From NCBI GenBank assembly GCA_024225635.1, contig JAAEMK010000889.1, positions 62,001 to 126,000 of the forward strand: DNA of 64,000 nt, read 5' to 3'. The stretch comes from Desulfobacteraceae bacterium. GTDB lineage: Bacteria; Desulfobacterota; Desulfobacteria; Desulfobacterales; Desulfobacteraceae. Position 1 is the stretch's first letter. Every line of letters starts with the position of its first letter. Made by a program: the position numbers and the translations under genes. Of the stretch, positions 1-15,019 are shown in pieces. Under the pieces are notes generated by a model. It made no database searches. It was not told the origin of the DNA and saw only the letters and a program-made list of their open reading frames with translations.

Positions 1-58
1 TTAAACTTTAGCGACCGTGCTTCACTGCGATTATCATTGCAATACCCACGGCCGCATT

Positions 59-90
59 AAAAAATCGTGTTGGGAACCGTTTCCCAACAC
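59..90 (-). terminator. Intrinsic terminator after rplC
   Basis: A perfect 10-base-pair stem (67-76 with 81-90, loop 77-80) is followed on the minus strand by six T residues (59-64). It lies about 90 bases past the rplC stop. The 183 bases between rplC and the window edge show no start resembling ribosomal protein L4. A 39-codon reading frame from a GTG at about 128 runs through the hairpin to a stop at 10-12, but its Shine-Dalgarno sequence would abut the start codon and the peptide is not recognisable, so it is not called a gene. Confidence 0.85.
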
Positions 91-183
91 AAACTCGTCT
101 ATCCGTCAAAAATGCGGTCTTTTGCACTCCTTCCGGATCTTCACCCCATGAAAAAAACCGTCACATGGGATGGAAAAAACTGG

Positions 184-807
184 TTAACCGACCTTGCGAA
201 TCTCAAGGAGTCCGGTTTTGCATCCCGGGACAGGACCTTTTATCAGCACGATGTTCTCCTCCGGTCTGATATCGATCACTTCCAGGTTCTTGACAGTCTG
301 CCTGTCAACACCCATGTGCCCTGGCATTTTCTTGCCCTTGATGACCCTTGCAGGCCAGGCAGAACAGCCGATGGAACCGGGAGCACGATGGTTCCGGCAA
401 CCGTGGGTCTCGGGACCCCGGCTGAAACCGTGACGCTTGATGGTTCCCTGAAACCCGCGACCCTTTGAGGTGCCGGATACGTTGACCTTGTCGCCAATGG
501 CAAAGGTGTCCAGGCCGACGACCTGTCCCGCCTCGAACTCACCGGTGTCATCCACCCGGAACTCCCGGACAGTGTTGAACCCGGTGGAGCCGCTTTTGGC
601 AAAGTGACCGGCCCTGGGCTTGTTGCACTTTTCCAGGGAACGCTCGTCAAATCCGACCTGAAGCGCGTTGTACCCGTCTGTCTTTTCTGTCTTGACCTGG
701 GTAACAACGCAGGGCCCAAGCTTTACGACAGTCACAGGTACAAGCCTTCCGTCGGATGCAAAGACGCTTGTCATCCCGACTTTTTTACCTAACATTCCAT
801 TAAACAT
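184..807 (-). CDS. rplC: 50S ribosomal protein L3
   Basis: 207 residues, normal length for bacterial L3, an early-assembling protein that binds 23S rRNA near the peptidyl transferase centre. The family signature GSIG...RVIKGKKMPGHMG is present around residues 143-166. The ATG start has AGGAAG five bases upstream. It follows rpsJ by 22 bases, as in the usual S10 operon. In that operon rplD normally comes next; here a strong terminator follows instead, so this is the last gene of the rpsL-rpsG-tuf-rpsJ-rplC transcript. Identification is secure. Confidence 0.98.
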   Translation of the reverse strand: MFNGMLGKKVGMTSVFASDGRLVPVTVVKLGPCVVTQVKTEKTDGYNALQVGFDERSLEKCNKPRAGHFAKSGSTGFNTVREFRVDDTGEFEAGQVVGLDTFAIGDKVNVSGTSKGRGFQGTIKRHGFSRGPETHGCRNHRAPGSIGCSAWPARVIKGKKMPGHMGVDRQTVKNLEVIDIRPEENIVLIKGPVPGCKTGLLEIRKVG

Positions 808-829
808 GATAACTTCCTGCTCTTTTATG

Positions 830-1138
830 CTAAAGTTTTATCTCGACATCAACACCTGGTGAAAGATCAAGCTTCATAAGAGCATCGACTGTCTGCTGAG
901 TTGGTTCCAGTATATCCATCAGGCGCTTGTGTGTCCGGATCTCAAACTGTTCACGTGATTTTTTGTTCACATGGGGTGAACGCAGAACGCAAAATTTATT
1001 TATCCTCGTGGGAAGCGGAATCGGCCCCACGACCTTTGCACCAGTCTTTCTTGCAGTATCAACGATGTCAGTTGATGACTGATCAAGAAGCTTATGATCG
1101 TAGGCACGGAGCCTGATCCTTATTTTGGTCTTTATCAT
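830..1138 (-). CDS. rpsJ: 30S ribosomal protein S10
   Basis: 102 residues, the standard size for S10. S10 belongs to the head of the small subunit and, in E. coli, also acts as NusE in antitermination. The N-terminal [16 protein letters not shown] and the central [27 protein letters not shown] segment are characteristic. It lies 20 bases after the first tuf gene and 22 bases before rplC, so it is co-transcribed with both. The tuf-rpsJ junction is the normal link between the str and S10 operons. Nothing unusual is seen in the protein. Confidence 0.98.
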   Translation of the reverse strand: MIKTKIRIRLRAYDHKLLDQSSTDIVDTARKTGAKVVGPIPLPTRINKFCVLRSPHVNKKSREQFEIRTHKRLMDILEPTQQTVDALMKLDLSPGVDVEIKL

Positions 1139-1158
1139 AACAGTCTTATCTTCTCTTA

Positions 1159-2352
1159 TTATTCGATTATTTCACCAATAACACCGGCGCCAACAGTACG
1201 TCCGCCTTCCCGGATAGCGAAACGGAGCTCTTTCTCCATTGCGATGGGGGCGATCAGTTCTGCGGAGATGGCGGCGTTATCGCCAGGCATGATCATCTCA
1301 ACGCCCTCGGGCAGGGAGAGGATACCGGTAACGTCGGTTGTTCTGAAGAAGAACTGGGGTCTGTAGCCGCTGAAGAAGGGAGTATGACGTCCGCCTTCCT
1401 CTTTGCTCAGGCAGTAGATCTCAGCCTTGAACTTGGTATGGGGAGTGATGGAACCGGGCTTGGCAACTACCTGGCCACGCTCTACAGCCTCACGCTTGGT
1501 ACCACGGAGGAGGAGTCCAACGTTGTCACCGGCCTGTCCCTCATCCAGAAGCTTCCGGAACATCTCAACACCAGTACAGATGGTCTTTGTGGTCTCACGG
1601 ATACCAACCAGCTCAACCTCTTCACCAGTCTTGACAATACCACGCTCGATTCGACCGGTTACAACGGTACCACGACCGGAGATGGAGAAAACATCCTCGA
1701 TGGGCATGAGGAAGTCCTTCTCGGTGTCACGAACGGGCTCTTCTACATAGGAGTCGAGCACGTCGAGAAGCTCGTGGATGGGCTTAGCCGCATCGTCATC
1801 TGAGCTGTCAGCCTCGAGGGCCTTAAGTGCGGAACCACGGATGATGGGAGTATCGTCTCCGGGGAACTCGTATTTGGAGAGAAGCTCCTGGAGCTCCATC
1901 TCAACAAGCTCAATGAGCTCTTCGTCATCAACCATGTCACACTTGTTAAGGAAGACAACGATGCTGGGAACACCAACCTGACGGGCAAGAAGGATGTGCT
2001 CACGGGTCTGGGGCATGGGACCGTCATCAGCGCTTACAACGAGAACCGCGCCGTCCATCTGGGCAGCACCGGTAATCATGTTCTTGATGTAATCAGCATG
2101 GCCCGGGCAGTCAACGTGGGCATAGTGACGATTCTCAGTCTCATACTCAACATGGGCGGTGGAGATGGTGATACCACGCTCACGTTCCTCAGGAGCCTTG
2201 TCAATCTCGTCAAAGGCAACGAACTCACCATGGCCCCTGAGGGCGGCATGCTTGGTGATCGCTGCAGTCAGTGTTGTTTTACCATGATCGATATGACCGA
2301 TGGTACCGATGTTTACATGCGGTTTGGTCCGCTCAAATTTCTCTTTAGCCAT
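1159..2352 (-). CDS. tuf: Elongation factor Tu (copy 1, str operon)
   Basis: 397-residue EF-Tu, the GTPase that delivers aminoacyl-tRNA to the ribosome. The P-loop GHIDHGKT, the DCPGHADY switch II motif and the NKCD guanine-specificity motif are all visible. The ATG start has a GGGAAGG Shine-Dalgarno sequence upstream. It differs from the second copy (15768-16961) at only four residues, yet many synonymous codon positions differ, so the two genes have not been homogenised recently. It follows rpsG directly: fusA, which normally lies between them in the str operon, is absent. Confidence 0.98.
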   Translation of the reverse strand: MAKEKFERTKPHVNIGTIGHIDHGKTTLTAAITKHAALRGHGEFVAFDEIDKAPEERERGITISTAHVEYETENRHYAHVDCPGHADYIKNMITGAAQMDGAVLVVSADDGPMPQTREHILLARQVGVPSIVVFLNKCDMVDDEELIELVEMELQELLSKYEFPGDDTPIIRGSALKALEADSSDDDAAKPIHELLDVLDSYVEEPVRDTEKDFLMPIEDVFSISGRGTVVTGRIERGIVKTGEEVELVGIRETTKTICTGVEMFRKLLDEGQAGDNVGLLLRGTKREAVERGQVVAKPGSITPHTKFKAEIYCLSKEEGGRHTPFFSGYRPQFFFRTTDVTGILSLPEGVEMIMPGDNAAISAELIAPIAMEKELRFAIREGGRTVGAGVIGEIIE

Positions 2353-2400
2353 CTTAATTTTTCCTTCCCTGATATATCAACAGGACAATCTTATGCAGTT

Positions 2401-2868
2401 TTACCAACGAAAATGAGCAAAAGCCTTGTTGGCTTCAGCCATCTTGTGTGTATCCTCTTTCTTCTTCACGGCACCGCCCCTCTCATTATAGGCATCGAGG
2501 AGCTCTGCAGCCAGCTTGTTTGCTATACCCTTTTCTGAACGGGCCTGGCTGTGCTTGAGCAGCCACCGGAAAGCAAGGGCAGTCTGTCGTGAGGCCTTGA
2601 TCTCCGTGGGAACCTGGTAGGTAGAACCACCCACTCTCCTGGATTTAACCTCAACTGCAGGCCGGATGTTGTTGACAGCCTTTTCAAAGACATCAAGGGG
2701 GGGCTCGCCGAGCTTTTCCTTGACAAGGTCCATGGCATCCGCAAAAACCCGGTTAGCGACGCTCTTCTTGCCGTCTCTCATGATGCAATTGATGAACTTG
2801 ACCGACATGTGTTCATCCTTGCTGATGGCATTTTTCAAATGCCCTGAAACTATTTTTTTTCTCGCCAT
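2401..2868 (-). CDS. rpsG: 30S ribosomal protein S7
   Basis: 155 residues, full length for S7, the primary assembly protein of the 30S head and a contact for the E-site tRNA. Family features include the N-terminal MARKKIVSGH and the central GGSTYQVPTEIK segment. It is second in the rpsL-rpsG-tuf transcript, with about 65 bases to rpsL and 48 to tuf. In E. coli S7 is the translational repressor of the str operon, acting in the rpsL-rpsG gap; whether that holds here cannot be read from the sequence. The usual next gene, fusA, is missing. Confidence 0.97.
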   Translation of the reverse strand: MARKKIVSGHLKNAISKDEHMSVKFINCIMRDGKKSVANRVFADAMDLVKEKLGEPPLDVFEKAVNNIRPAVEVKSRRVGGSTYQVPTEIKASRQTALAFRWLLKHSQARSEKGIANKLAAELLDAYNERGGAVKKKEDTHKMAEANKAFAHFRW

Positions 2869-2933
2869 ATATCCACCAAAATTTTATTCTGATTCAAAAA
2901 TCTCCAGGCAGTGTTACCACCCGGACATCTCGA

Positions 2934-3305
2934 TTATTTGGGCTTCTTTGCTCCGTACTTGGATCGGCCCTGTTTCCTGTCTTCAACACCAAGCGTATCC
3001 AGGGTGCCCCTTACGATATGGTAACGGACACCGGGAAGATCCTTTACTCTTCCACCCCTTACAAGAACAACTGAATGCTCCTGGAGGTTGTGACCCATTC
3101 CGGGAATATATGCTGCCACTTCCATACCCGTTGTCAACCTAACCCTGGCAACTTTTCGAAGGGCCGAGTTCGGTTTCTTGGGTGTGGATGTATAGACCCT
3201 GGTGCAAACCCCGCGCTTCTGGGGACCACCCTTGAGAGCAGGCGTTCCCTGCTTTCTTTCGGCCTTCTTTCTACCTTTCCTAACCAGCTGATTAATGGTT
3301 GGCAT
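2934..3305 (-). CDS. rpsL: 30S ribosomal protein S12
   Basis: 123 residues, standard for S12, the decoding-centre protein. The conserved [24 protein letters not shown] segment and the GVRYH...RG segment are present. The lysine in KKPNSALRK is the streptomycin-sensitive form. The ATG start lies downstream of an AAGGAG. It is the first gene of the short str transcript, with a good promoter about 60 bases upstream (3367-3393). Confidence 0.98.
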   Translation of the reverse strand: MPTINQLVRKGRKKAERKQGTPALKGGPQKRGVCTRVYTSTPKKPNSALRKVARVRLTTGMEVAAYIPGMGHNLQEHSVVLVRGGRVKDLPGVRYHIVRGTLDTLGVEDRKQGRSKYGAKKPK

Positions 3306-3366
3306 ACCTAAATAACACTCCTTATCGAATATTTTCGAATCTTCCTGTGCGACAAAATGTTAGATT

Positions 3367-3393
3367 ATTATACATAACCACCGATTTTGTCAA
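3367..3393 (-). promoter_or_regulatory. Sigma-70-type promoter for rpsL-rpsG-tuf-rpsJ-rplC
   Basis: On the minus strand a perfect -35 TTGACA (3388-3393) is followed 15 bases later by a perfect TATAAT (3367-3372). An overlapping AATAAT would give an 18-base spacer. It lies in the 115-base gap between the rpoC stop and the rpsL start, so the downstream genes can be transcribed independently of rpoBC. Confidence 0.7.
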
Positions 3394-3420
3394 GTTTTTT
3401 GTTTGTGCTGGTCCAACGGA

Positions 3421-7809
<4,389 letters not shown>

Positions 7810-7819
7810 TATCTCCTCC

Positions 7820-10800
7820 TTATTTCCCTTCTAAAAGATTTATATCCAATCCCAGACTTTGGAGCTCTTTTGTAAGAACTCTGAAAGATTCGGGCATTCC
7901 AGGCTCGAGAACGTTCTGTCCCTTGACAATCTTTTCGTACATGCGCGTTCGTCCTGTCATATCATCTGATTTAACCGTAATGAACTCCTGGAGGGCATGG
8001 GCGGCGCCGTAGGCCTCCATGGCCCACACCTCCATCTCTCCGAGACGCTGGCCGCCAAACTGAGCCTTACCGCCCAGGGGCTGCTGGGTCACCAGGGAGT
8101 AGGGTCCAATGGAACGGGCATGGATCTTGTCATCGACAAGATGATGGAGCTTAAGCATATACATGATACCCACGGTGATGGGTTTTTCAAAGCGCTCACC
8201 GGTCCGTCCGTCAAAGAGGACCGACTGGCCGGAGGAATGAAGCCCTGCGTAGTTGATCAGCGCCTTGATCTCACTTTCGGCCGCACCGTCAAATACGGGG
8301 GTGGCCATGTGGACACCGTTCTGATACAGCTTGGCCAACTCCATGAACTCATCGTCTTCCATCTTATCGATGGACTCAATAAATTCACGTTCCTCATCAA
8401 TAACAGGCACCGGCATGGTATCCTCGAGGGTGTAATGGCCCTCGAAGTCGTAGTGGGTCTTATCCTTGTTCGACTTCTCACCCGGCTTGACCGGCGGAGT
8501 GATAAAAATCCGCTTGATCCTCGCCCGGAGCTCTTTAGTATTCTTCTCATAGATGAGATCGTCGATCTGGCGGCCCAGTCCCCTGGCTGCACATCCCAGG
8601 TGAATCTCGAGGATCTGCCCGACGTTCATTCGCGAGGGAACGCCCAGGGGGTTCAGGACCATGTCAACGGTTCGGCCGTCCTCAAAGTAGGGAAGGTCCT
8701 CCACCGGAAGAATCCTGGAGACAACACCTTTATTACCGTGGCGTCCCGCCATCTTGTCACCCACGGAGAGTACCCGCTTCATGGCAACGCTGATCTTGAT
8801 CAGCTTGAGCACGCCCGGAGACAGATCATCACCCTTTTCATAGCGGGAAACCTGGTTGTTGAAGTTCTCCCGGGCTTTTTTGATCTGCTGCTCGGCCTTT
8901 TCGAGGATGATCTGGGCGGTCTCGGTCAGATGGGGATCCTCAACACTCACGCCCATGAGATCAGTAAGGGGAATCCCCTCAAAAAGCCCTGAGGTCACAG
9001 CCGTACCGGCCGATACAACCACTTTTTTACCCTTTTTAAGGGGTGTGGAAAGTGACTGGCCGGCGAGCAGCTCTTCAAGGCGCTCCTGGACGGTTTCGGA
9101 GATAATACGAATCTCGTCATCCCTGTCCTTTTCAAGCTTTACGATCTCAAGATCCTCGATGGACCTGGTTCTGTCATCCTTGGACAACCCACGGCGGGAA
9201 AAGACCTTGGCGTCGGTCACGACCCCTTCGACCCCGGGGGGAACCCTGAGGGAGGTGTCTTTGACGTCGCCTGCCTTTTCACCAAAGATCGCCCGGAGAA
9301 GTTTCTCCTCGGGGCTGAGCTGAGTTTCACCCTTTGGCGTGATCTTGCCAACGAGAATATCACCGGGTTTTACCTCGGCGCCGAGGCGGATGATACCGCT
9401 CTCGTCCAGATCCCTCAACGCCTCTTCTCCGGCATTGGGAATATCCCGGGTGATCTCCTCCTTGCCAAGCTTTGTATCCCTGGCAACGACCTCGAACTCC
9501 TCGATGTGTACCGAAGTGTAAACCCCATCCCTGACCAGGCGTTCACTCACGAGGATCGAATCCTCGTAGTTGTAACCGCCCCAGGGCATGAAGGCCACGG
9601 TGACGTTCTTGCCAAGAGCAAGCTCACCCATCTCAGTGGAAGGACCATCGGCAATGACCTGTCCGTTTTTGACGTGATCGCCTTTCTTGACAATCGGCCT
9701 GTGGTTAAAGCAGGTGTTCTGGTTGGACCGGACGAACTTGGACGCGTTATAAATGGTAACGGTCTTATCCTCGGCGCCGGCATTCTCATCGGTGTTCTTG
9801 ACAACGATACGCTTGGCATCCACATCCACAACCACGCCGTCGTGTTCCGCTACGATGGCAACACCGGAATCCCTGGCCACAACCCCTTCGATACCCGTAC
9901 CGACAAGGGGAGCCTCGCTCCGGATCAGGGGAACGGCCTGGCGCTGCATGTTGGACCCCATGAGCGCCCTGTTGGCATCATCGTTCTCCAGAAAGGGAAT
10001 CAATGAAGCGGAAACGGAAACCAGCTGATTCGGGGAAACGTCCATGAACTCGATGTCCTGGTTCTTCACCATCTCAAACTCACCGGCCACCCTGGAGGTG
10101 ACAAGCTCGTTGATCAGGGTACCGTCTTCGTCAAGCACCGCGTTTGCCTGGGCAATGGGGTGCTCCTTTTCCTCAAAGGCGGACAGATGGGTGATCTCCC
10201 GGCTTACAACACCGTCCTTGGCCAGTCTGTAGGGTGTTTCGATAAATCCGAAATCGTTGACCCGGGCGTAGGTACACAGGGAAACGATGAGACCGATGTT
10301 GGGACCCTCCGGGGTTTCAATGGGACAGATCCTGCCGTAATGGGAGGGATGAACGTCCCTGACCTCGAAACCGGCCCGCTCCCGGGTGAGTCCGCCCGGT
10401 CCAAGTGCCGAAAGACGGCGCTTGTGGGTGGTCTCGGACAAGGGGTTGGTCTGGTCCATGAACTGGGAGAGCTGGGAGGTACCAAAAAACTCCCGGACAA
10501 CAGCTGAAACCGGCTTGGGATTGACAAGGTCGTGGGGCATCATCGCGTCCACTTCCTGCATACTCATCCGCTCTTTGATGGCCCGTTCCATGCGGACAAG
10601 GCCGATCCTGTACTGATTTTCGAGAAGTTCGCCCACCGCGCGGACACGCCGGTTGCCAAGGTGATCGATATCGTCGACAGCACCCTGGGTATCCTTGAGT
10701 TCAACCAGGGTTGACGCCGTAAGAAGAATGTCTTCCTTTCGAAGGGTTCTGACATCAATGCCCGTGGTCATTCCGAGACGGTGGTTCATCTTCAGCCGGC

Positions 10801-12022
10801 CTACATTCGACAGATCGTAGTACGCGGGCTTGAAAAAGAGATGATCGATAAAGTCCTGGGCAACCTCGGGGGTCGCAGGATTACCGGGACGAAGGCGACG
10901 GTATATTTCAATAAGTGCTTCGGACCGTGAGGTCACCTTGTCAACGGCCAGGGTCTTTCGAATGGAGTCGGAGCTGTAGGTGTCGACATAGAGGATGCTG
11001 AACTCGTCGATGCCGGCAGCCTCGATTGCCTCAATCACCTCTCCGTCAATGAGCGCTCCGGCCTTGGCGATGATCTCTTCGGTTTCAGAGTTAATAATGG
11101 TGGAAGCAAAGCCCTTCCCGATGATGTCGTCCTCACTGATGGGGATCTGTTTCAGGCCGGCGGCCTGAAGCTGCTTAAGGGCACGGATGGTGAAGAGACG
11201 TCCTTTTTTCACCACCACATCCCCTGTCTGAGGATCGAGCACGTCGAAGCTGGCCCGGTTTCTTTTCAGGTTTTCGGGACTGAACTCTTTGAACAGAGCC
11301 CCATCCTTTCTGAAGATACGCTCCCGTTTGTAGAAGAAACTGAGGATATCTTCGTTGGTATAACCAAATGCCTTGAACAGGATGGTTATGGGAAATTTTC
11401 TTCGCCGGTCGATCCTGATGTTTACGATATCCTTGGGATCGATCTCCATGTCGATCCAGGATCCCCGGACAGGGATGATACGTGCGGTATAGATGATCCG
11501 ACCGCTGGAGTGGTTCTTGCCCTTATCATGGTCAAAAAACACACCGGAGGATCTGTGAAGCTGACTGACAACAGCGCGCTCTGTACCATTGATGATAAAG
11601 GTGCCGCGTTTGGTCATCAATGGAATCGTACCGAAGTAGATCTCCTGCTCTTTAATATCACGGATGGATGTGGAACCTGCTTCCTTGTCCACATCAAAGA
11701 CTACGAGCCTTACGGTTATGTTAACAGGAATTTCATAGGTCATTCCCCGACTGATGCACTCTTCCACGGAGTGCTTTGTCTCTCCGAAGGAATAGGAGAC
11801 ATACTCAAGGGAGGAGGTCCCGGTGAAATCCTTAATGGGAAAAACCGATTTGAATACCAGGTGTATTCCGATATCTTCCCTGTTTTCAGGGAGAACATCC
11901 CTCTGCAGAAAACGTTCAAACGAGGTGCGCTGCATCCCAATGAGATCGGGAATGTCGACGACCCTGCTCTTACTGCCAAATTCTTTTCTTATGCGCTTGC
12001 TTGCCAAAAGGCTCCCGGTCAT
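7820..12022 (-). CDS. rpoB: DNA-directed RNA polymerase subunit beta
   Basis: 1400 residues (E. coli 1342). This beta subunit forms one jaw of the polymerase and carries the rifampicin pocket. The segment [19 protein letters not shown] and the following [14 protein letters not shown] are the canonical rifampicin-cluster residues in wild-type form. The ATG has a GGAG six bases upstream. It follows rplL after 118 bases that include a small palindrome (12040-12052, GGTTATTATAACC) just before the ribosome-binding site. rpoC follows immediately. It belongs to the large secE-nusG-rpl-rpoBC block. Confidence 0.99.
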   Translation of the reverse strand: MTGSLLASKRIRKEFGSKSRVVDIPDLIGMQRTSFERFLQRDVLPENREDIGIHLVFKSVFPIKDFTGTSSLEYVSYSFGETKHSVEECISRGMTYEIPVNITVRLVVFDVDKEAGSTSIRDIKEQEIYFGTIPLMTKRGTFIINGTERAVVSQLHRSSGVFFDHDKGKNHSSGRIIYTARIIPVRGSWIDMEIDPKDIVNIRIDRRRKFPITILFKAFGYTNEDILSFFYKRERIFRKDGALFKEFSPENLKRNRASFDVLDPQTGDVVVKKGRLFTIRALKQLQAAGLKQIPISEDDIIGKGFASTIINSETEEIIAKAGALIDGEVIEAIEAAGIDEFSILYVDTYSSDSIRKTLAVDKVTSRSEALIEIYRRLRPGNPATPEVAQDFIDHLFFKPAYYDLSNVGRLKMNHRLGMTTGIDVRTLRKEDILLTASTLVELKDTQGAVDDIDHLGNRRVRAVGELLENQYRIGLVRMERAIKERMSMQEVDAMMPHDLVNPKPVSAVVREFFGTSQLSQFMDQTNPLSETTHKRRLSALGPGGLTRERAGFEVRDVHPSHYGRICPIETPEGPNIGLIVSLCTYARVNDFGFIETPYRLAKDGVVSREITHLSAFEEKEHPIAQANAVLDEDGTLINELVTSRVAGEFEMVKNQDIEFMDVSPNQLVSVSASLIPFLENDDANRALMGSNMQRQAVPLIRSEAPLVGTGIEGVVARDSGVAIVAEHDGVVVDVDAKRIVVKNTDENAGAEDKTVTIYNASKFVRSNQNTCFNHRPIVKKGDHVKNGQVIADGPSTEMGELALGKNVTVAFMPWGGYNYEDSILVSERLVRDGVYTSVHIEEFEVVARDTKLGKEEITRDIPNAGEEALRDLDESGIIRLGAEVKPGDILVGKITPKGETQLSPEEKLLRAIFGEKAGDVKDTSLRVPPGVEGVVTDAKVFSRRGLSKDDRTRSIEDLEIVKLEKDRDDEIRIISETVQERLEELLAGQSLSTPLKKGKKVVVSAGTAVTSGLFEGIPLTDLMGVSVEDPHLTETAQIILEKAEQQIKKARENFNNQVSRYEKGDDLSPGVLKLIKISVAMKRVLSVGDKMAGRHGNKGVVSRILPVEDLPYFEDGRTVDMVLNPLGVPSRMNVGQILEIHLGCAARGLGRQIDDLIYEKNTKELRARIKRIFITPPVKPGEKSNKDKTHYDFEGHYTLEDTMPVPVIDEEREFIESIDKMEDDEFMELAKLYQNGVHMATPVFDGAAESEIKALINYAGLHSSGQSVLFDGRTGERFEKPITVGIMYMLKLHHLVDDKIHARSIGPYSLVTQQPLGGKAQFGGQRLGEMEVWAMEAYGAAHALQEFITVKSDDMTGRTRMYEKIVKGQNVLEPGMPESFRVLTKELQSLGLDINLLEGK

Positions 12023-12140
12023 GGTATCTCCAAATATGGGTTATTATAACCGTGAAAGCGGAGACATGGCCCTATAGGCCCTGCCCCCGCATCGAGTGTG
12101 TGAAATTTACAAATTTTTTCAAACAGTTAGCTAAAGCTAC

Positions 12141-12527
12141 CTATTTGATGGTGACCTGGGCACCAGCTCCTTCGAGCTGCTCCTTGATCTTTTCTGCGTC
12201 TTCTTTGGCGATGCCTTCCTTAACGGGTTTGGGGCAATCGTCGACAAGAGCCTTTGCCTCTTTGAGACCAAGACCTGTGATGGCGCGAACCTCTTTGATG
12301 ACGGCGATCTTCTTGTCGCCGGCAGCTTCGAGGATTACGTCGAACTCTGTTTTCTCCTCAGCAGCACCACCTGCCTCGCCTGCAACCGCACCACCGGCAA
12401 CCATTGCAACGGGAGCTGCAGCGGATACGCCGAATTTCTCCTCGAGATCTTTTACCATCTCGGAGAGCTCAAGAACGCTCATGTTTGATATGAATTCAAT
12501 TACATCATCTTTTGTGATATCAGCCAT
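12141..12527 (-). CDS. rplL: 50S ribosomal protein L7/L12
   Basis: 128 residues beginning [12 protein letters not shown]. This start is preferred over an upstream in-frame one because TAAGGAG lies just before it and the N-terminal dimerisation domain begins there. The protein has the usual layout: a helical N-terminal domain that binds L10, an alanine/glycine-rich hinge (about residues 38-58) and the C-terminal factor-binding domain with the [20 protein letters not shown] segment. It forms the ribosomal stalk that recruits EF-Tu and other GTPases. It lies 67 bases after rplJ. Confidence 0.98.
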   Translation of the reverse strand: MADITKDDVIEFISNMSVLELSEMVKDLEEKFGVSAAAPVAMVAGGAVAGEAGGAAEEKTEFDVILEAAGDKKIAVIKEVRAITGLGLKEAKALVDDCPKPVKEGIAKEDAEKIKEQLEGAGAQVTIK

Positions 12528-12594
12528 TATTTTCTCCTTAGAAAAACCTGAAAAGAGTAATCTCTTTTTTTGATCATTAAATTGTCTAAAACGT

Positions 12595-13116
12595 TTATGC
12601 AGCCTCTTTCTGTTCGCCAATCGCATTGCAAACAGTGAGGAATGCCCTTGGAACGCCGCCAAGGACTCTAACCATGGCTGTGGGTACTCCGTTCATCGCT
12701 GATAGCAGCTGTGCCAGGAGGACCTCACGTGACGGCATCTTCGCGAGCGCCTTGATCTCGTCTACCGAGATAAGTTTGCCGTTCATGGTTCCTGCTTTGA
12801 TCTCAAGCTTGTCGTTATCTTCGGCAAACTTGACCAGAACCCTGGCTGGGGCCACGGGGTCGTCCTTGCAGGTAGCAAGGGCGTTGGGCCCTTTGAAGAA
12901 ATCTTTCATAAGAGCGGTATCAGTGCCCTCAGATGCCATGCCGAGAAGCGTGTTCTTCATGACTTCAAGCTGAACACCCTCTTTTCTCAATTCGGACCTG
13001 AGCTGGGTCATCGCCTCAACATCCAACCCCTTGTAATCTACAAGGATTGAAATCTGAGTCTCCGCAAGGCGAACTTTTACCTTCTCTACAAATTCTTTTT
13101 TATTTGATAAATTCAA
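12595..13116 (-). CDS. rplJ: 50S ribosomal protein L10
   Basis: 173 residues if translation starts at the TTG at 13114-13116. That codon sits seven bases after a perfect AGGAGGTG, and the protein then reads [17 protein letters not shown], normal for L10. An upstream in-frame TTG would overlap the Shine-Dalgarno sequence. L10 anchors L7/L12 dimers to the stalk base and in many bacteria represses its own operon by binding the leader. A recognisable L10-type leader lies upstream (13165-13255). Confidence 0.96.
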   Translation of the reverse strand: MNLSNKKEFVEKVKVRLAETQISILVDYKGLDVEAMTQLRSELRKEGVQLEVMKNTLLGMASEGTDTALMKDFFKGPNALATCKDDPVAPARVLVKFAEDNDKLEIKAGTMNGKLISVDEIKALAKMPSREVLLAQLLSAMNGVPTAMVRVLGGVPRAFLTVCNAIGEQKEAA

Positions 13117-13164
13117 TAAACTACACCTCCTTTCCAAATACAACTTTTATTTTCAGAGGTGCCA

Positions 13165-13255
13165 ACGGTGCCAAAACAGGCTTCTGTCTCGGCAGGCCGG
13201 CATCGCCGATTATACACATTTTCATGTGCACCTACTGTCTTTGACAGACAATTAA
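13165..13255 (-). promoter_or_regulatory. L10 (rplJL) autoregulatory leader RNA
   Basis: The rplA-rplJ gap carries, on the minus strand, the elements of the conserved L10 leader: a TGTCAAAGACAG stretch, AGTAGGTGC, an AT-rich hairpin, then GCCGGCCTGCCGAGACAG pairing back. In E. coli and other bacteria L10 or the L10-L12 complex binds this kink-turn RNA and represses translation of rplJL. Assignment rests on motif resemblance and position; boundaries are approximate. Confidence 0.75.
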
Positions 13256-13294
13256 AATTATATCTACCAGTGGCAGAGATGAAAAGACTCTCTG

Positions 13295-13987
13295 CTATTT
13301 TGCGTACACCGGATCGATTTTAACTCCGGGACCCATTGTTGTGGAAACGGTGATCCCTTTTACGTACGTACCCTTGCTGGATGCAGGCTTGAGAGCAACG
13401 ATGGTCGCGACGAAAGCCTTGATGTTTTCAACAAGTTTCTCAGCACCGAAGGATACCTTTCCAACCGGGGCGTGGATAATACCGGCCTTTTCAACGCGGA
13501 ATTCGATCTTTCCGGCTTTGAGTTCCTCAATCGCCTTTGCAACCTCAAAGGTAACGGTTCCGGTCTTTGCGTTGGGCATGAGGCCTCTGGGACCGAGAAC
13601 CCTTCCGAGTTTACCAACTGTTCCCATCATATCCGGGGTGGCAATGGCCTTATCAAATCCAAACCAGCCATTCTTGATTTTTTCGACTGTCTCTTCGTCG
13701 GCGATAAAATCAGCTCCTGCGTCAAGGGCCTCTTTCTCTTTTTCACCCTTTGCAAAAACGAGAACCTTTACTTCCTTACCCAGACCGTTGGGAAGAACGA
13801 CAGTTCCGCGAATCATCTGATCTGCGTGCCGCGGATCAACTCCAAGTTTGACTGCAATATCTAAAGTCTCATCGAACTTTGCGTAGGATGAAGCGAGTGA
13901 GAGCTCTAAAGCTTCATTGAAATCGTAACGAGCCTGCTTGTCGATCTTTTTAGATATTTCTGTATATTTTTTACCGTGCTTCGGCAT
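13295..13987 (-). CDS. rplA: 50S ribosomal protein L1
   Basis: 230 residues, standard for L1, which binds 23S rRNA at the mobile stalk near the E site and in E. coli represses the L11 operon. The conserved [12 protein letters not shown] segment lies around residue 130 and the C-terminal [21 protein letters not shown] is typical. It is 25 bases downstream of rplK. The L10 leader and rplJ follow. No irregularity is seen. Confidence 0.98.
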   Translation of the reverse strand: MPKHGKKYTEISKKIDKQARYDFNEALELSLASSYAKFDETLDIAVKLGVDPRHADQMIRGTVVLPNGLGKEVKVLVFAKGEKEKEALDAGADFIADEETVEKIKNGWFGFDKAIATPDMMGTVGKLGRVLGPRGLMPNAKTGTVTFEVAKAIEELKAGKIEFRVEKAGIIHAPVGKVSFGAEKLVENIKAFVATIVALKPASSKGTYVKGITVSTTMGPGVKIDPVYAK

Positions 13988-14012
13988 TTTATATCACTCA
14001 CTCCTTTAACGG

Positions 14013-14435
14013 TTAAACTACTTCGATACCCATACTTCTGGCTGTACCAGCAATAATATTTACAGCTGCATCAATATCGGCAGCGTTCAAATCTTCCATC
14101 TTTGTTGTAGCGATCTCAACAAGTTGATCCCTGGATACTTTCCCGACCTTATCACGGTTGGGAACACCGGAACCCTTATTTATCTTAGCCGCCTTTTTCA
14201 AGAGCATGGAGGCCGGAGGCGTCTTGGTAATGAAGGTGAACGACCGGTCCTGATAGACGGTGATCACAACGGGTATGATAGAGCCTGCATCATTGGCAGT
14301 CCTGGCATTAAAAGCCTTACAGAAATCCATGATATTAACGCCATGCTGACCCAGCGCAGGGCCGATTGGCGGAGAAGGATTAGCCTTACCAGCCTCTACC
14401 TGAAGTTTTATCAGCGCCATTACTTTTTTTGCCAT
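14013..14435 (-). CDS. rplK: 50S ribosomal protein L11
   Basis: 140 residues, standard for L11, which forms the GTPase-associated centre with 23S rRNA and is the thiostrepton target. The [17 protein letters not shown] proline-rich segment near the N-terminus and the [11 protein letters not shown]-terminus are characteristic. The ATG follows an AGGAG. It lies 39 bases after nusG and 25 bases before rplA, in the conserved secE-nusG-rplK-rplA order. Confidence 0.98.
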   Translation of the reverse strand: MAKKVMALIKLQVEAGKANPSPPIGPALGQHGVNIMDFCKAFNARTANDAGSIIPVVITVYQDRSFTFITKTPPASMLLKKAAKINKGSGVPNRDKVGKVSRDQLVEIATTKMEDLNAADIDAAVNIIAGTARSMGIEVV

Positions 14436-14474
14436 CTTTATCTACTCCTGACACTCACTTTAATGTTTCTCAAT

Positions 14475-15005
14475 TTAAATCTTTGTAACCTGAGCGAACT
14501 CGAGCTCCACTGGCGTTGCCCTGCCAAAGATGCTGACCAGAACCCTGACCTTTCCCTTATCCGGCATGGACTCTTCCACGGTACCGTTGAAATTGGTGAA
14601 GGGGCCGTCCGTGACCCGTACGTCGTCTCCAGGTTCAAAATAATATTTGGGCTGAGGTTTGTGCTTGCCCTGTTCCATTCTCTCTACAATTGCAGCTGCT
14701 TCCTGATCGGTGATGGGAGCGGGCTTATGCTTCCCACCAAGAAATCCGGTAACTTTTGCGGTTGAATTAACAATATGCCATGTCTCGTCGTTTAGAGACA
14801 TGCGCACGAGAATGTACCCCGGATAAAATTTTCGTGAAGATTCCCGCTTCTTCCCGTTGACGAACTCGACAACGTGCTCGGTTGGGACGAGAATCTCGCC
14901 GAATTTGTCCGCGCAGCCGGAATTGGAAATTCTGTCTTCCAGGGAAAGCTTAACCTTCTGCTCAAATCCTGAATAGACATGAACCACATACCATTTAAGA
15001 GACAC
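14475..15005 (-). CDS. nusG: Transcription termination/antitermination factor NusG
   Basis: 176 residues from a GTG start (15003-15005) with AGGGG eight bases upstream, giving [15 protein letters not shown], the usual NusG beginning. Another in-frame GTG nine bases earlier overlaps the Shine-Dalgarno sequence and is less likely. The N-terminal NGN domain binds RNA polymerase. A C-terminal KOW domain ([19 protein letters not shown]) can contact Rho or S10. It lies 14 bases after secE. Confidence 0.97.
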   Translation of the reverse strand: MSLKWYVVHVYSGFEQKVKLSLEDRISNSGCADKFGEILVPTEHVVEFVNGKKRESSRKFYPGYILVRMSLNDETWHIVNSTAKVTGFLGGKHKPAPITDQEAAAIVERMEQGKHKPQPKYYFEPGDDVRVTDGPFTNFNGTVEESMPDKGKVRVLVSIFGRATPVELEFAQVTKI

Positions 15006-15019
15006 TGTCAACACCCCTT

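Noticed and set aside
10..130. 39-codon basic peptide frame running through the terminator after rplC
   Set aside because: The ribosome-binding site touches the start codon and the frame spans a perfect intrinsic terminator; no resemblance to L4.
7997..8992. 331-codon open frame on the plus strand opposite rpoB
   Set aside because: Composition and frame are a shadow of the conserved rpoB gene; no ribosome-binding site or recognisable protein.
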